From positions 1 to 64,000 of the forward strand of contig MPNN01000012.1 in NCBI GenBank assembly GCA_002239045.1: 64,000 nucleotides of DNA, in the 5' to 3' direction. The position numbers and the translations under genes are program-made. Shown piece by piece: positions 17,853 through 27,239 of the stretch; the stretch's first letter is position 1; each line of letters starts with the position of its first letter. This stretch comes from SAR202 cluster bacterium bin127. GTDB lineage: Bacteria > Chloroflexota > Dehalococcoidia > Lucifugimonadales > Lucifugimonadaceae. Below the pieces are notes generated by a model. It did no database searches. It was not told the origin of the DNA and saw only the letters and a program-made list of their open reading frames with translations.

Positions 17853-17996
17853 CTACCCCGCAATACCGTCGATTTCGTGGCCTTTAAGTCTGATTTCGTC
17901 GACCGTCCTGTCCAATAGTCCGACCTTCGTCTCGACCAACGTAAGCCCGCGCTGCAACGGCTCCATTGCCGCTTCCAACGCGACCTGAATCCCCAT
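17853..17996 (-). CDS. Possible 47-residue coiled-coil peptide
   Basis: ATG 17996 to TAG 17853 gives a short helical protein (MGIQVALEAAMEPLQRG..., LLDRTVDEIRLKGHEID) with heptad-like spacing of Leu, Val and Ile. An in-frame stop just upstream bounds it. It may be a remnant of a longer coiled-coil protein. It is too short for confident assignment. Confidence 0.3.
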   Translation of the reverse strand: MGIQVALEAAMEPLQRGLTLVETKVGLLDRTVDEIRLKGHEIDGIAG

Positions 17997-18087
17997 CACC
18001 TATACAAGCGTCTGGCTTTGCCGGGCCGAATCCAAGACCATTCACAAAGCCCGGAACATCCCACCATCCGGCATTTCAACGCGTACA

Positions 18088-18162
18088 CAACATTCACAAT
18101 CATCGCAATCTGTGTAAACTGCCCAAACGTACAATATGGGCGAATCTCGCCACCATCAGTGA
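18088..18162. repeat. 75-bp exact direct repeat, copy 2
   Basis: Identical to 2917-2991. Here it lies 34 bases beyond the stop of the minus-strand membrane gene at 18197. The minus-strand reading again gives DGGEIRPYCTFGQ plus FTQIAMIVNV, in a frame that runs on into unrelated sequence. Confidence 0.7.
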
Positions 18163-18196
18163 AGGGAAACCACGGCAGCGCACCCACCCCAAACAT

Positions 18197-18742
18197 TTAA
18201 AACAACCCCACCAAAAACTCCCACCAAGCCGTCACCACGCCAACCGCCGTGTAATTATCCAACACCTGCCAGACGTGCAGGATGTATTCCTGAGTCAATT
18301 TGAGTACGGTGCATATTAATAACCAGATGAGTATGCGTTTCGCGGTGAACTCGTATTCGGGCCACCAGTGTCGCTGCGCCGCAATCGCGACGAACCAGAA
18401 TTCGAAGACGTTCGGGAATAGGAACAGCACCCATCGGTCTCCGGTGAATTCGAAGGCAACGAAGCCAATGGCGCGGAACGCGAATAGCAGTACCGCAACT
18501 GTTCTTCCTGGTCCGTCCCACTGCCGCACCGCGACCCACAGGAAGGTCAGCATGTAGACCTGATCGATCCATTTGTCGAAGGTTTGATAGTCCCAGACTT
18601 CGCCGAAATCGATCAGGTTCATCATGAACAGATCGGAGAAGTCGACGACGATGGCGAGGAGCACGCCGAAAAACGCCCATCTGAGCACTGGCAGAGACCC
18701 GGCGATCCGCGCCGCAGCGATTATCAGTTGTTCAAGCGCCAT
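18197..18742 (-). CDS. Multi-pass membrane protein, unknown function
   Basis: This 181-residue protein has about five hydrophobic segments and many aromatic residues (EVWDYQTFDKWIDQVYM, WDGPGRT, FEFWFVAIAA, HVWQVLDNY). There is a conserved-looking acidic/aromatic loop between helices 1 and 2. No enzymatic motif was recognised. Start ATG 18742 reads MALEQLIIAA. It is transcribed away from the groESL promoter and shares a divergent 200-bp region with it. Confidence 0.6.
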   Translation of the reverse strand: MALEQLIIAAARIAGSLPVLRWAFFGVLLAIVVDFSDLFMMNLIDFGEVWDYQTFDKWIDQVYMLTFLWVAVRQWDGPGRTVAVLLFAFRAIGFVAFEFTGDRWVLFLFPNVFEFWFVAIAAQRHWWPEYEFTAKRILIWLLICTVLKLTQEYILHVWQVLDNYTAVGVVTAWWEFLVGLF

Positions 18743-18779
18743 GTCTACTGTTAGATGCTATCGATTCGGCGGATTGTGT

Positions 18780-18807
18780 TTGCGAATCGAAATCGAGAAA
18801 ATATAAT
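18780..18807 (+). promoter_or_regulatory. Predicted sigma-70-type promoter of groESL
   Basis: A perfect TATAAT lies at 18802-18807 with TTGCGA at 18780-18785, a 16-bp spacing. Transcription would start about 18813, right at the CIRCE operator, the geometry expected for HrcA repression. Confidence 0.6.
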
Positions 18808-18813
18808 TTCGTG

Positions 18814-18840
18814 TTAGCAGTCGCAACAGTCGACTGCTAA
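18814..18840 (+). promoter_or_regulatory. CIRCE operator (HrcA site), variant arms
   Basis: TTAGCAGTC-N9-GACTGCTAA is a perfect 9-bp inverted repeat with a 9-nt spacer. It matches the HrcA-binding CIRCE element except that the canonical arm TTAGCACTC has C to G at position 7, with the compensating change in the other arm. It lies 106 nt upstream of groES and overlaps the predicted transcription start. Confidence 0.8.
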
Positions 18841-18946
18841 CGAATTTCGACGCACGCAGTTCGATCACGAAACATCTCGCTCCAAGCGACGAATGTGACC
18901 GATGCTGCAAGGCGGAAGATGCTAATCGACAAGGAGGAAACAACGA

Positions 18947-19243
18947 GTGACGGTTAACTTGAAGCCACTAAGCGACCGCGTGGTCGTCTCGCCATCCGAC
19001 GAGGAAGCGGCGACTAGCCCAGGCGGGATCATCATTCCCGACACGGCAAAAGAAAAGCCGCAACAAGGCGCAATCGTAGCTGTCGGCCCCGGCCGAACCA
19101 CCGATGAAGGCGCAGTTATTGAGATGAGCGTGAACGTTGGCGACAGCGTGATCTACTCGAAGTACGCAGGTACCGAGTACTCACAGAACGGCAACGACTA
19201 CCTCATCCTACGAGAATCCGACATCTTGGCGATCGTCGGTTAA
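18947..19243 (+). CDS. groES: Co-chaperonin GroES
   Basis: This 98-residue GroES has the canonical order LKPLSDRVVV, the mobile-loop region SPGGIIIPDTAKEKPQQG, VAVGPGR, GDSVIYSKYAGTEY and DYLILRESDILAIVG. It forms the heptameric lid of the GroEL folding chamber in the cytoplasm. GTG 18947 is chosen because AAGGAGG lies just upstream. groEL follows 105 nt later, and both are probably controlled by the variant CIRCE operator at 18814. Confidence 0.97.
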   Translation: MTVNLKPLSDRVVVSPSDEEAATSPGGIIIPDTAKEKPQQGAIVAVGPGRTTDEGAVIEMSVNVGDSVIYSKYAGTEYSQNGNDYLILRESDILAIVG

Positions 19244-19348
19244 TTCCGACCACTCCGTCGTCTCAAGGTCGTCGACATTCATCCGACAACGCACCAAAGA
19301 TTACGGATTTCGTCGCCACAATAGAATCCAAAAGGAGTATCAAGGCAA

Positions 19349-20980
19349 ATGCCAGCGAAAGAATTGCTATTTGAAGAGGATGCTCGTGCCAAACTTAAGA
19401 TCGGCATCGACATCCTCGCTAACACCCTCAAGAAGACGCTCGGCCCCCGCGGCCAGAACGTCATCGTTGACAAGAAGTTCGGCCCCCCGCAGGTCAACTC
19501 CGACGGCGTAACCATCGCCAAAGAGGTCGATCTCGAAGACCCGTTTGAGAACATGGGCGCGCAGCTCCTGAAGGAAGCGTCCAAGAAGACCAACGACGAC
19601 GCCGGTGACGGTACCACCACCTCCACTGTCTTGGCCCAGGCTATCGTCGCCGAAGGCTTCAAGAACGTCGCCGCAGGTGCCGACCCGATGGCTATCAAGC
19701 GCGGTATGGAAAAGGCGATGGCCACCATTCGCGACTCCATCAAGTCGCAGTCAACTCCAGTCGACAGCTCCTCGCAGATCGCAAACGTCGCGGTCCTCTC
19801 TTCACACGACGACGAGATAGGTAACCTCATCGCCGAAGTCATGGAGAAGGTTGGAAAAGACGGTGTCATCACCGTCGACGAGTCAAAGTCTCTCTCATAC
19901 GAGACCGACTTCGTTGAAGGGATGCAGATCGACCGAGGGTTCTTGTCCCCCTACTTCGTGACGAACCCGGACCGCCAAGAAGCGGTTCTCGACGACCCGT
20001 ACATCCTGATCACCTCGCAGAAGATCTCCGCGGTCTCCGACCTACTTCCGCTGCTCGAAAAGGTTTTGCAGTCCAGCAAAAACATCATCGTGATTGCTGA
20101 AGACGTCGAAGGTGAAGCACTCGCCACGCTCGTCGTGAACAAGCTTCGCGGCACCCTCAACTGCATCGCCGTCAAGGCCCCCGGCTTTGGCGACCGCCGC
20201 AAGGCCATGCTCCAGGACATCGCAATCCTCACCGGCGCTACCGTCATCTCCGACGAGATCGGCCGCAAGCTCGACTCCGCCGCACTCGAGGACCTCGGCC
20301 GTTGTCGACAGGTCGTTGTCAAGAAAGACGACACGACCTTCGTGGGCGGAACCGGTGACCAAGCCGACATCCGCGGTCGCATGACCGAAATTCAAGCTCA
20401 GATCGAGGACACGACCTCCGACTACGATCGCGAGAAGCTTCAAGAGCGTCTCGCCAAATTGTCCGGCGGCGTCGCCATACTACGCGTTGGCGCAGCCACC
20501 GAGATCGAGATGAAGGAGAAAAAACAACGTGTCGAAGACGCACTTGAGGCGACTCGTGCGGCTGTTGAAGAAGGTATCGTTCCCGGTGGCGGCACTGTCC
20601 TGATCCGTGCTGCTCACGAACTCGACCTCCTCGTATTGGAAGACGAAGACGAGCAGACCGGCGCGCAGATACTCGCGAAGTCCCTGCGCGAGCCGATCCG
20701 CATCATCGCTGGAAACTGCGGCTTTGAAGGCGCAGTCATCCTCGACAAAGTAATCGGCAGCGATGACGTGAACTTCGGCTTCAATGCCATGACCGACGAG
20801 TACGGCGACATGATGACCATGGGCATCGTTGACCCGGCAAAGGTCACCCGCTCAGCCGTCGAGAACGCAGTATCGGTCGCAGGCATGATCCTGACCACCG
20901 CGGCGCTCATCTCAGAGCAGCCCGAGCCACCCATGCCTGGCGGCGGCGGAATGCCACCTGGCGGCGGAATGGACTTCTAG
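19349..20980 (+). CDS. groEL: Chaperonin GroEL
   Basis: This full-length 543-residue Hsp60 has [10 protein letters not shown] at the start, the ATP-site motifs [16 protein letters not shown] and [26 protein letters not shown] near residue 410, and a C-terminal tail ending [11 protein letters not shown]. It assembles into the double ring that folds proteins with GroES. ATG 19349 is preceded by AAAAGGAG. Note that DDAGDG replaces the common NDVAGDG. A strong GC hairpin follows at 21018. Confidence 0.98.
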   Translation: MPAKELLFEEDARAKLKIGIDILANTLKKTLGPRGQNVIVDKKFGPPQVNSDGVTIAKEVDLEDPFENMGAQLLKEASKKTNDDAGDGTTTSTVLAQAIVAEGFKNVAAGADPMAIKRGMEKAMATIRDSIKSQSTPVDSSSQIANVAVLSSHDDEIGNLIAEVMEKVGKDGVITVDESKSLSYETDFVEGMQIDRGFLSPYFVTNPDRQEAVLDDPYILITSQKISAVSDLLPLLEKVLQSSKNIIVIAEDVEGEALATLVVNKLRGTLNCIAVKAPGFGDRRKAMLQDIAILTGATVISDEIGRKLDSAALEDLGRCRQVVVKKDDTTFVGGTGDQADIRGRMTEIQAQIEDTTSDYDREKLQERLAKLSGGVAILRVGAATEIEMKEKKQRVEDALEATRAAVEEGIVPGGGTVLIRAAHELDLLVLEDEDEQTGAQILAKSLREPIRIIAGNCGFEGAVILDKVIGSDDVNFGFNAMTDEYGDMMTMGIVDPAKVTRSAVENAVSVAGMILTTAALISEQPEPPMPGGGGMPPGGGMDF

Positions 20981-21017
20981 CTTCAGCTAGAAACCGGTTC
21001 TCAAGAGCCAGCCAAAT

Positions 21018-21053
21018 CAACGCGCCGCATCGGTACCCCGGTGCGGCGCGTTG
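21018..21053 (+). terminator. Terminator-like hairpin after groEL
   Basis: CAACGCGCCGCA (21018-21029) pairs with TGCGGCGCGTTG (21042-21053). The stem continues inward for about 16 bp in all around a 4-nt loop. It begins 38 nt after the groEL stop. Only short T runs follow (GTTTATTC), so termination may be partial. Confidence 0.6.
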
Positions 21054-21091
21054 ACGTTTATTCAACACACAATCAACATTGCATATAGGGC

Positions 21092-21949
21092 ATGGCCGAC
21101 ACCATATCCAGATACAACCTCCTTTGGCCGTTGATTGCCCCATTCCGCGCCGTTCCAACGCTCCTAAACGCCAATGGCACCGACCTCGCGGCATCGCTCG
21201 CTTTTTTCACCGTCCTGTCCCAACTGCCCTTCGTCGCCCTAATGGCGATGCTCCTAATCGCCATCGGACCCTCGGACGGCGTCGTTGAGGTCTTCACCGA
21301 AGCACTTCACTACCTGTTCCCGGCGTCGCGTGATCTCATTGACGATGCCATCAACAGCCTCCTGGGAGGTTCGCTCACGATCGGGATACTCGCCGTCGTA
21401 AACCTCATGATCGGAGCCAACAGACTCTTCGCAGCCACCACCCGAGCTGTAAACCGCGTATTCGGCGTACGAAACACCAAAGTCGTCCAAGTCACCATCA
21501 AAAGCGTCAGTCTCGCCACCGTCGTCGTCGCCCTATTCATGCTCTCGATGGGACTATCCGGCGTCATCCAAGCCCTCATCCGCCTCAGCCAAGATTCCGC
21601 AACCGTTACCCACGGACTATCCGGCGTCGCCACCATCATTCTCGGCGCCGTAGCAACCATCATCCCCGCCATATTGACCACCGTCATCTTCACGGTCATC
21701 TACTACCGAATCCCTAACATCCGAGTGCAGCTCCAAGACGCGATCTTCGGTGCCATTGTCGCCATCATCCTCTTCGAAGCCGGCAAACACATCTTCTTCT
21801 GGTTCAACAGCCTCGACACAACCCAGGCAAACATCTACGGCCCCATCACATCCGTCGTCGTCCTCATGCTCTGGGCCTACATCGCATGTTTCATCTTCCT
21901 TTACGGAGCTGCAATAGCCAAAACCGCCGCCGACATCCGAGCCAAATGA
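21092..21949 (+). CDS. YihY/BrkB-family inner-membrane protein
   Basis: This 285-residue protein has about six transmembrane helices and family signatures: SLAFFTVLSQLPFVAL near residue 30, a glycine-rich LLGGSLTIGILAV loop, LIGANRLF, YYRIPN near 208, and the final IYGPITSVVVLMLWAYIACF segment. The family was once annotated as ribonuclease BN, which is not supported. Its members are membrane proteins of unclear transport or envelope function. The stop overlaps the next gene start (ATGA at 21946-21949), indicating translational coupling. Confidence 0.82.
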   Translation: MADTISRYNLLWPLIAPFRAVPTLLNANGTDLAASLAFFTVLSQLPFVALMAMLLIAIGPSDGVVEVFTEALHYLFPASRDLIDDAINSLLGGSLTIGILAVVNLMIGANRLFAATTRAVNRVFGVRNTKVVQVTIKSVSLATVVVALFMLSMGLSGVIQALIRLSQDSATVTHGLSGVATIILGAVATIIPAILTTVIFTVIYYRIPNIRVQLQDAIFGAIVAIILFEAGKHIFFWFNSLDTTQANIYGPITSVVVLMLWAYIACFIFLYGAAIAKTAADIRAK

Positions 21950-22491
21950 AATTCCTACCCGTAACCCCGGACCGCTGGCCAGACCTCGAGCAATTCTTCG
22001 AATCGCGCGGTGGTCCAAAACACTGTTGGTGCATGGTCTTCCGACCTATGTCGTCATCCGACCGACGCGCCGGCGCACCCGCCAAGAAGCATGCACTAGC
22101 CCAAACCGTCGCAGCCAACACCCCGGTCGGCATCCTCGCTTACGACGACGACGAACCGGTAGCATGGTGCTCAATCGCGCCGCTCGAAACCTACACCAAT
22201 CTACGTACCCGTAGTTACGTTTCGGATGGTTCCGACACAGACGGCGTCTGGTCAATCGCCTGTTTCTACATTCGCAGCGCGTACCGCAGACAAGGGATGA
22301 CGACGCAGTTGATCAAGGCCGCAATCGACTACGCGCAAGACAACGGCGCCATGGTGATCGAAGCCTACCCCGTCGATTACGACTCGCCTAGCTACAGTTA
22401 CATGGGTCGCATCGGCACCTTCCAACGCCTAGGCTTCCAAGAAGTCGGCATGGCCGGCACCCGTCGACATATCATGAGATTGCAACTGTAG
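21946..22491 (+). CDS. GNAT-family N-acetyltransferase
   Basis: Counting from ATG 21946, this 181-residue GNAT protein opens MKFLPVTPDRWPDLEQFFE and then has a Cys-rich KHCWCMVF segment. The acetyl-CoA-binding loop is RSAYRRQGMTTQLIKAA near residues 125-140. The GTFQRLGFQEVG ending is typical of the fold. The KxCWCM.F signature belongs to a GNAT subgroup of unknown substrate. The start overlaps the stop of the YihY gene by 4 nt. Confidence 0.8.
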   Translation: MKFLPVTPDRWPDLEQFFESRGGPKHCWCMVFRPMSSSDRRAGAPAKKHALAQTVAANTPVGILAYDDDEPVAWCSIAPLETYTNLRTRSYVSDGSDTDGVWSIACFYIRSAYRRQGMTTQLIKAAIDYAQDNGAMVIEAYPVDYDSPSYSYMGRIGTFQRLGFQEVGMAGTRRHIMRLQL

Positions 22492-22539
22492 GTAATGAGG
22501 GATTCGTAGCTTGGTCGGATGTTGTTACCAAGGAGTTGG

Positions 22540-23775
22540 TCAACTGGTGGCGCGGTACCTGTGAGTCGCTTGGCGCATTGCCCGGACTCTACCCGCAATG
22601 TCTTTAACGCGATTGAGCACCTCGTCAAGACTCCCGGATAGGTCGAGTGCGGCAATTTCGAGTTGCTTGCGGATATGCCTGACCTCGTGGGTCACTGGCT
22701 CAGATTCACCCTGCGCGTAGATCAACATCCCTCCGGGCAGATCAAGCGCAGTCACGTATGCCAGCAACTGGTACAGGTCACTATTGGGTACCGAGTGATC
22801 GGCAACCTTGTATTTGGCATCGCCCACGAACAGACAATTACCACTTTCCCGCCACGTCAGATCCGGTCTGAGATGCACGTTCCCGGCGTTATCGAGACTG
22901 GCGATTTCCTTCTCGCCAAAGGAATGCGGAGACAGTCGAAGTTCCTCGCGGAGCGCGACCGTCACGAATTCTTGAAAGACCTTGTTCATGTCCATCAAGA
23001 ATCCTGTCGCGCGCACCTCGCCACGACGTGATTCGAACGCGCTGTTTTGCAGAATGAGACGCGATAATTCGACGACGATACGGTAGTGCTCGTTTAGCCG
23101 ATTGAACGAGACTTCGGGGACATCTTTCGGCGCGAAATCAGAATGCGACACATTCTTGAGCATCGCCGCGACCCATCCCAAATCTCTGTGCGCCCGGCTT
23201 GATCGGAGTCGCATCTCGCCGAGCCGATGGACTGCCGACTTGACGAGTCGGTTTTCCACAATGTCATCTGTGAACTCGTCGTAGGTCACTTCAATGGGTA
23301 GAGGTAATCCAAATCTTCGGCGCAACTGCTCGTCGAAGCGGATTCGACCGCGCACGGTTTGCAACGCTTCTTCCTCAGTGAGGTAGCCGTGCAGCAGTCC
23401 GCGCGAGAATGCTCGGCGAGCAGCGGCGGCAAGAGCGAGCGCGAGAGTATCTGGCAACGTCTCGACATCCTCTTCAAAATCGAACATCTGCCATTCTCGA
23501 TGTCGGAACGCGCCCATCGCATAACAGGCCAACGAGAGCATCTTGGCGATGCCTATCTTGGGATGTATCAACACCGACAGATCGCCGACTTCCACAGCAC
23601 CGACGAATGAACCCGGCCTTATCGTGTACTTCGAACTCTTGCCCGCAACAGGTTCTAAAGTGAGACCCTCAACCACGTCGACGAGAGCATCGCGCTCTTC
23701 CACGGTCAGATCGTAAGAGCAACTCGTCTGGTACTCCTGCAGGCCGAGGCGCCTCATCGCTGACGCGCGATTCAT
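22540..23775 (-). CDS. mcrC: McrC-type nuclease subunit of a modification-dependent restriction system
   Basis: About 411 residues from ATG 23775; the frame extends to 23817. The N-terminal part (YTIRPGSFVGAVEVGDLSVLIHPKIG) matches the McrC domain that docks on McrB. The C-terminal PD-(D/E)xK nuclease core is visible as HLRPDLTWR...CLFVGDAKYK near residue 340 and YQLLAYV. McrC cleaves DNA when activated by the McrB GTPase ring. Start 23775 lies 5 nt beyond the McrB stop; the longer version would overlap mcrB by 38 nt. Both genes are on the minus strand and form one operon. Confidence 0.88.
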   Translation of the reverse strand: MNRASAMRRLGLQEYQTSCSYDLTVEERDALVDVVEGLTLEPVAGKSSKYTIRPGSFVGAVEVGDLSVLIHPKIGIAKMLSLACYAMGAFRHREWQMFDFEEDVETLPDTLALALAAAARRAFSRGLLHGYLTEEEALQTVRGRIRFDEQLRRRFGLPLPIEVTYDEFTDDIVENRLVKSAVHRLGEMRLRSSRAHRDLGWVAAMLKNVSHSDFAPKDVPEVSFNRLNEHYRIVVELSRLILQNSAFESRRGEVRATGFLMDMNKVFQEFVTVALREELRLSPHSFGEKEIASLDNAGNVHLRPDLTWRESGNCLFVGDAKYKVADHSVPNSDLYQLLAYVTALDLPGGMLIYAQGESEPVTHEVRHIRKQLEIAALDLSGSLDEVLNRVKDIAGRVRAMRQATHRYRATS

Positions 23776-23779
23776 CGTC

Positions 23780-26134
23780 CTACGAGTTGTCGTCACCATC
23801 GGTGGTTTCCTCGCCATTTTGGCTTTCGCGCCTCAACCTGTGCAGGTCGAACTCATTCAAATCTCCGTCTCCTCCGAACCGTCGCTCCTCGATATACGGC
23901 AACACGCTGTGCCTCCAGATGCGCTCGACCATCTTTTCATCGAGGTCAGGCTTCATGAAGTAACTCGGACCGATGGCGGCGTGGCGATCTTCTTCCAACA
24001 ATTCATTCGCGCGCTCAACAACGTTCGCGACCCACGTCAAGTCCGACTTTGAATTCGCCTCCAGCCAGCGACGCAATACCCCCTTCACGGGCTCCTCGTC
24101 GGGATGGAACTCCACGAAGTAGAAACGCCGACGCAGGGCCAGGTCCACCAACGCGATCGACCTGTCCGCCGTGTTCATCGTGCCGATGATGTACAGGTTG
24201 GACGGCATCTTGAAATTTTCTTCACCGTCTTTGCGATATTGGAGAGTTATCGACTTGTCACGATACTCCAACAGGAAGTAGAGTTCGCCAAAAACCTTTG
24301 CAAGGTTGCCGCGATTGATCTCGTCGATGACGAGAATGTGCTTCGTTTCAGGTTCCAAACTCGCACTTTGAGCAGCCAGCAATAGCGGCCCGTCCTTGAG
24401 TTCGTATACCAGTTGACCGTTAACCTGCTTGGGTCGGAATCCTCTCACAAAGTCCTCGTATGCGAAAGATGGATGGAACTGCACCAGAGTTACCCGATGC
24501 TGTGAACCCGCGAGATGCTCGGCGAGTGCTTGGGCTACGTAAGTCTTCCCTGTGCCGGGCGGACCCTGGAATATGACCTGCTTCTTGTCCTCAAGCAAGG
24601 TGCGAATGTTTTCAAGGAACTCCAGCGTCAGATAGGTTTCATCAACGAGTTTCGTCAAATCCTGTTCAGGCACATCTTCCGGGTCGTCTTCCTCGAACTC
24701 ATCATTCGGCGTATCACCTTGGATCTGGCACATCACCGATTGAGCATCGAGTCGATGTCTCAACTCCACACCGCGCTTCGACGCCTCGCTGATGAACCGG
24801 TCGAGGAACCCAAGGGCGTGGGTATACAGCGCAGCCTCATCTGCATCTTGGGCGGTGCGTTCATACCCCGTCCACTCGTAAGTCTTATTGAACTCCGTGA
24901 TCTTGAATGGCGGGTACTGTTTGAAGTCCAACCCCATCAGCAACTGAGAGATAACCGTTGTACGGGTTCCTAGCCCCCTTGGTACCAATCCCGGCATTTT
25001 TTCGGTGAAACGCTGGATTCGTGTCCTAAGCGTCGAATTATCCACTGCCCACAACGCTCGCAACGCTTGGAGGCTTTCTTCTGGGGACGCATCTACCCAC
25101 CTGCGGAAATCGGCCTGACCAATGGTGTGAATAATGTTGCCAGAGATCCCCTTCTTCACCGAATCGGCCCAGTCGTCAGTACTAGCAAGAACAGCTTTTC
25201 GAGCTTCCGTGAGTTTTCTACCTATCTCAATCTTGTAGTTAAGATCGTCTTTTTCCAAAGTCCCGCGGTCGATGTATTCCTTGGCGCGCTGGACATACGC
25301 GTCCCAGTTTTTGAGGTCGCTGTCCCACCCGTACCTGACATCTTTATGGTAGAAATCGAAGTCTCGCCCAAGTTTTCGCTCTAGACCCGCGCGTATCTGC
25401 GCAATTGTCCGGTCAACGTCGTCGGTGGGCTCAGTTATGTAGCTGGCGTAGGCAGGAGCTTTGGCGATGTCTTGCTTGTGCCTGATTGAAGCGATGCCTT
25501 CGAATGCGTTCGGAAAAACAAGGTGAAGTAGTGCTTGGAGTTGTGGTCGATGGGCAGTAGGTTTTTCCAGGAACAGTTCTCGCTGGAGATCGATTCCGTT
25601 AACGAAATCCTTAAACGCCCGAGGGTTATCGAGCATTCGATTCCAGTCATCCTGTTCTAGATTCTTCCACTGATCGACGAATTCGATGATGAAACCGACA
25701 TGGGAGTCACGGTCAACAAAGAATGGTCGACCAGTTCCCCCTAACCCCGGGGACAACCCGTTGACGAGGTCGCTAGGTACTCTGGACAGTGGTGCGCTCC
25801 ACCCTAGCACCCGTTCCACTCGCTCCTTTTTGGTTTCGCCGTGCATTCCATCTTCCGAGATAAAGAGCAGGTGAACGTAGAGCGCTTCTCCCATCAGTTG
25901 GTAAGCCTCATCCGAACAGCCTTCCAACTGTGTTTCCAATTTTTGATAAAAATCCTGTGTCCCCACAACCGGGCGCTCCAAGAACCGATCTCGGAGTTCA
26001 GCTAAATGGTCCCTCGACCAAATCGCCTTGCCCGGCGTGAACAGCGAATCGTCGTCGCGCAAAGCGCGATCGATCCATTTTTCGGCGGCGATGTAAACTC
26101 TCTCTGCGCCTTTGTGAGTCTTCCTGCTACCCAT
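23780..26134 (-). CDS. mcrB: McrB-type AAA+ GTPase with a large N-terminal recognition region
   Basis: This 784-residue protein has a C-terminal AAA+ motor: Walker A GPPGTGKT near residue 523, Walker B LVIDEINRGN, the McrB signature IIGTMNTADRSIALVDLALRRRF, and sensor/arginine elements to the end. The first 480 residues or so show no obvious DUF3578 or EVE signature. They contain helical segments, including an aromatic DFDFYHKDVRYGWDSDLKNW region and an FKITEFNKTYEW segment, and would read the modified base. The linker TPNDEFEEDDPEDVPEQD precedes the motor. It partners the downstream McrC. The upstream boundary is ATG 26134 with CAAGGAC-like spacing. Confidence 0.88.
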   Translation of the reverse strand: MGSRKTHKGAERVYIAAEKWIDRALRDDDSLFTPGKAIWSRDHLAELRDRFLERPVVGTQDFYQKLETQLEGCSDEAYQLMGEALYVHLLFISEDGMHGETKKERVERVLGWSAPLSRVPSDLVNGLSPGLGGTGRPFFVDRDSHVGFIIEFVDQWKNLEQDDWNRMLDNPRAFKDFVNGIDLQRELFLEKPTAHRPQLQALLHLVFPNAFEGIASIRHKQDIAKAPAYASYITEPTDDVDRTIAQIRAGLERKLGRDFDFYHKDVRYGWDSDLKNWDAYVQRAKEYIDRGTLEKDDLNYKIEIGRKLTEARKAVLASTDDWADSVKKGISGNIIHTIGQADFRRWVDASPEESLQALRALWAVDNSTLRTRIQRFTEKMPGLVPRGLGTRTTVISQLLMGLDFKQYPPFKITEFNKTYEWTGYERTAQDADEAALYTHALGFLDRFISEASKRGVELRHRLDAQSVMCQIQGDTPNDEFEEDDPEDVPEQDLTKLVDETYLTLEFLENIRTLLEDKKQVIFQGPPGTGKTYVAQALAEHLAGSQHRVTLVQFHPSFAYEDFVRGFRPKQVNGQLVYELKDGPLLLAAQSASLEPETKHILVIDEINRGNLAKVFGELYFLLEYRDKSITLQYRKDGEENFKMPSNLYIIGTMNTADRSIALVDLALRRRFYFVEFHPDEEPVKGVLRRWLEANSKSDLTWVANVVERANELLEEDRHAAIGPSYFMKPDLDEKMVERIWRHSVLPYIEERRFGGDGDLNEFDLHRLRRESQNGEETTDGDDNS

Positions 26135-26244
26135 GCGATGTCCTTCCAGGGTTGTGTTTTAAGTAATCGATCCCCTGCCTTGGTTTGCAGGAATCGTCCG
26201 CACGGGTACTCACAGCGCCAATAAGGAGTTGTGCGAAGAATTCA

Positions 26245-27228
26245 CTAAGCGCACAGCGGGTCCGTTCCATCCCACCGGTTGAACCACTCGTCCTCACTCG
26301 TGGCCAACCTGCTCCGCGTCTCCGTCCACATCTCGTTCCAGACCACCGGATCATGCAGTTCACTCTCCGGATTGCTACGGCTCCGGGCCACGAAACCCGG
26401 GAAGCTGGTCCGACCCGTAGATTGACCGATCGGGTTGTACCTCAAATCCATACTGAACCTGACCCGATCGCTGTTGTTCGGCAAAGAAGAATGGATCGTG
26501 TACTTCGTCATGAAGAGAGCATCGCCCTTCTTCACCGGCACCGGTACAGCATTTCCAACCTCGAACTCGCTTTCCGGTATGTGGACATTCCCTAGCACTT
26601 TCTTCCCGCCTGGGCAATGCAGAAACAATTCTGAGTCGCGGTGCGACCCCGGAATAACCTGCAAGCACCCATTCTCTTCATCCGCATCCATCAGCGGAAA
26701 CCACACCGTAAGGATCAACGACTCGTCAGCGTCCGGCGTTATGACCCCGACGTCCTGATGCCATGGCGTAACCCCGAACTTCACTCGACCAAGGTGATCA
26801 CGAGGCGATCGGCTCTCCGGCACCTTGATCCGAATGTGCTGCACCGGGTTCGAGTAAATCTCCGGCCCAATGAACGACTCAACCGCATCCAACAAGCCCG
26901 GCGACGTCATCGCATTGAACACCGCCGGCCCCGCCCAAAACGGTGTGTCTTCCGTGACTCCCCTTTGCGGAAGCGAAAAGTCGAAATACGTCTGATGTAT
27001 CTCCTCCGACTCCTCATAGACCTGCGTCATCCGCTCACCAAACTCCAGATCCTCATACCGCGAGCTGATCTTTCCTTGCTTGTATAGCTCATTCGCCAGA
27101 CTATCCAACACCCCCGCATACTCCTCAACCACCGGATCGATCACTGCCTCAGGATCGATCACACCTTCAGCGGTGACGAATCCAAAATACTCGAAATGCT
27201 CGAGTTGCTCGCTGCTCATGCTAGGCAC
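26245..27228 (-). CDS. Phytanoyl-CoA dioxygenase (PhyH) family protein 1
   Basis: This 327-residue Fe(II)/2-oxoglutarate oxygenase has a facial triad of H157 and D159 (TPWHQDVG) and H246 (TIHSSLPNNSD), with the 2-oxoglutarate Arg expected in DRVRFSMDLRY. GCLQVIPGSHR near residue 187 is the usual beta-strand signature. It oxidises an unactivated carbon of a small-molecule substrate; the substrate is not predictable. It is the most downstream gene of three tandem paralogs on the minus strand, 12 nt after the next. All three share the MPxM..EQLEHFE(H/Y)FGFV start. Confidence 0.9.
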   Translation of the reverse strand: MPSMSSEQLEHFEYFGFVTAEGVIDPEAVIDPVVEEYAGVLDSLANELYKQGKISSRYEDLEFGERMTQVYEESEEIHQTYFDFSLPQRGVTEDTPFWAGPAVFNAMTSPGLLDAVESFIGPEIYSNPVQHIRIKVPESRSPRDHLGRVKFGVTPWHQDVGVITPDADESLILTVWFPLMDADEENGCLQVIPGSHRDSELFLHCPGGKKVLGNVHIPESEFEVGNAVPVPVKKGDALFMTKYTIHSSLPNNSDRVRFSMDLRYNPIGQSTGRTSFPGFVARSRSNPESELHDPVVWNEMWTETRSRLATSEDEWFNRWDGTDPLCA

Positions 27229-27239
27229 GATTCATCTCC

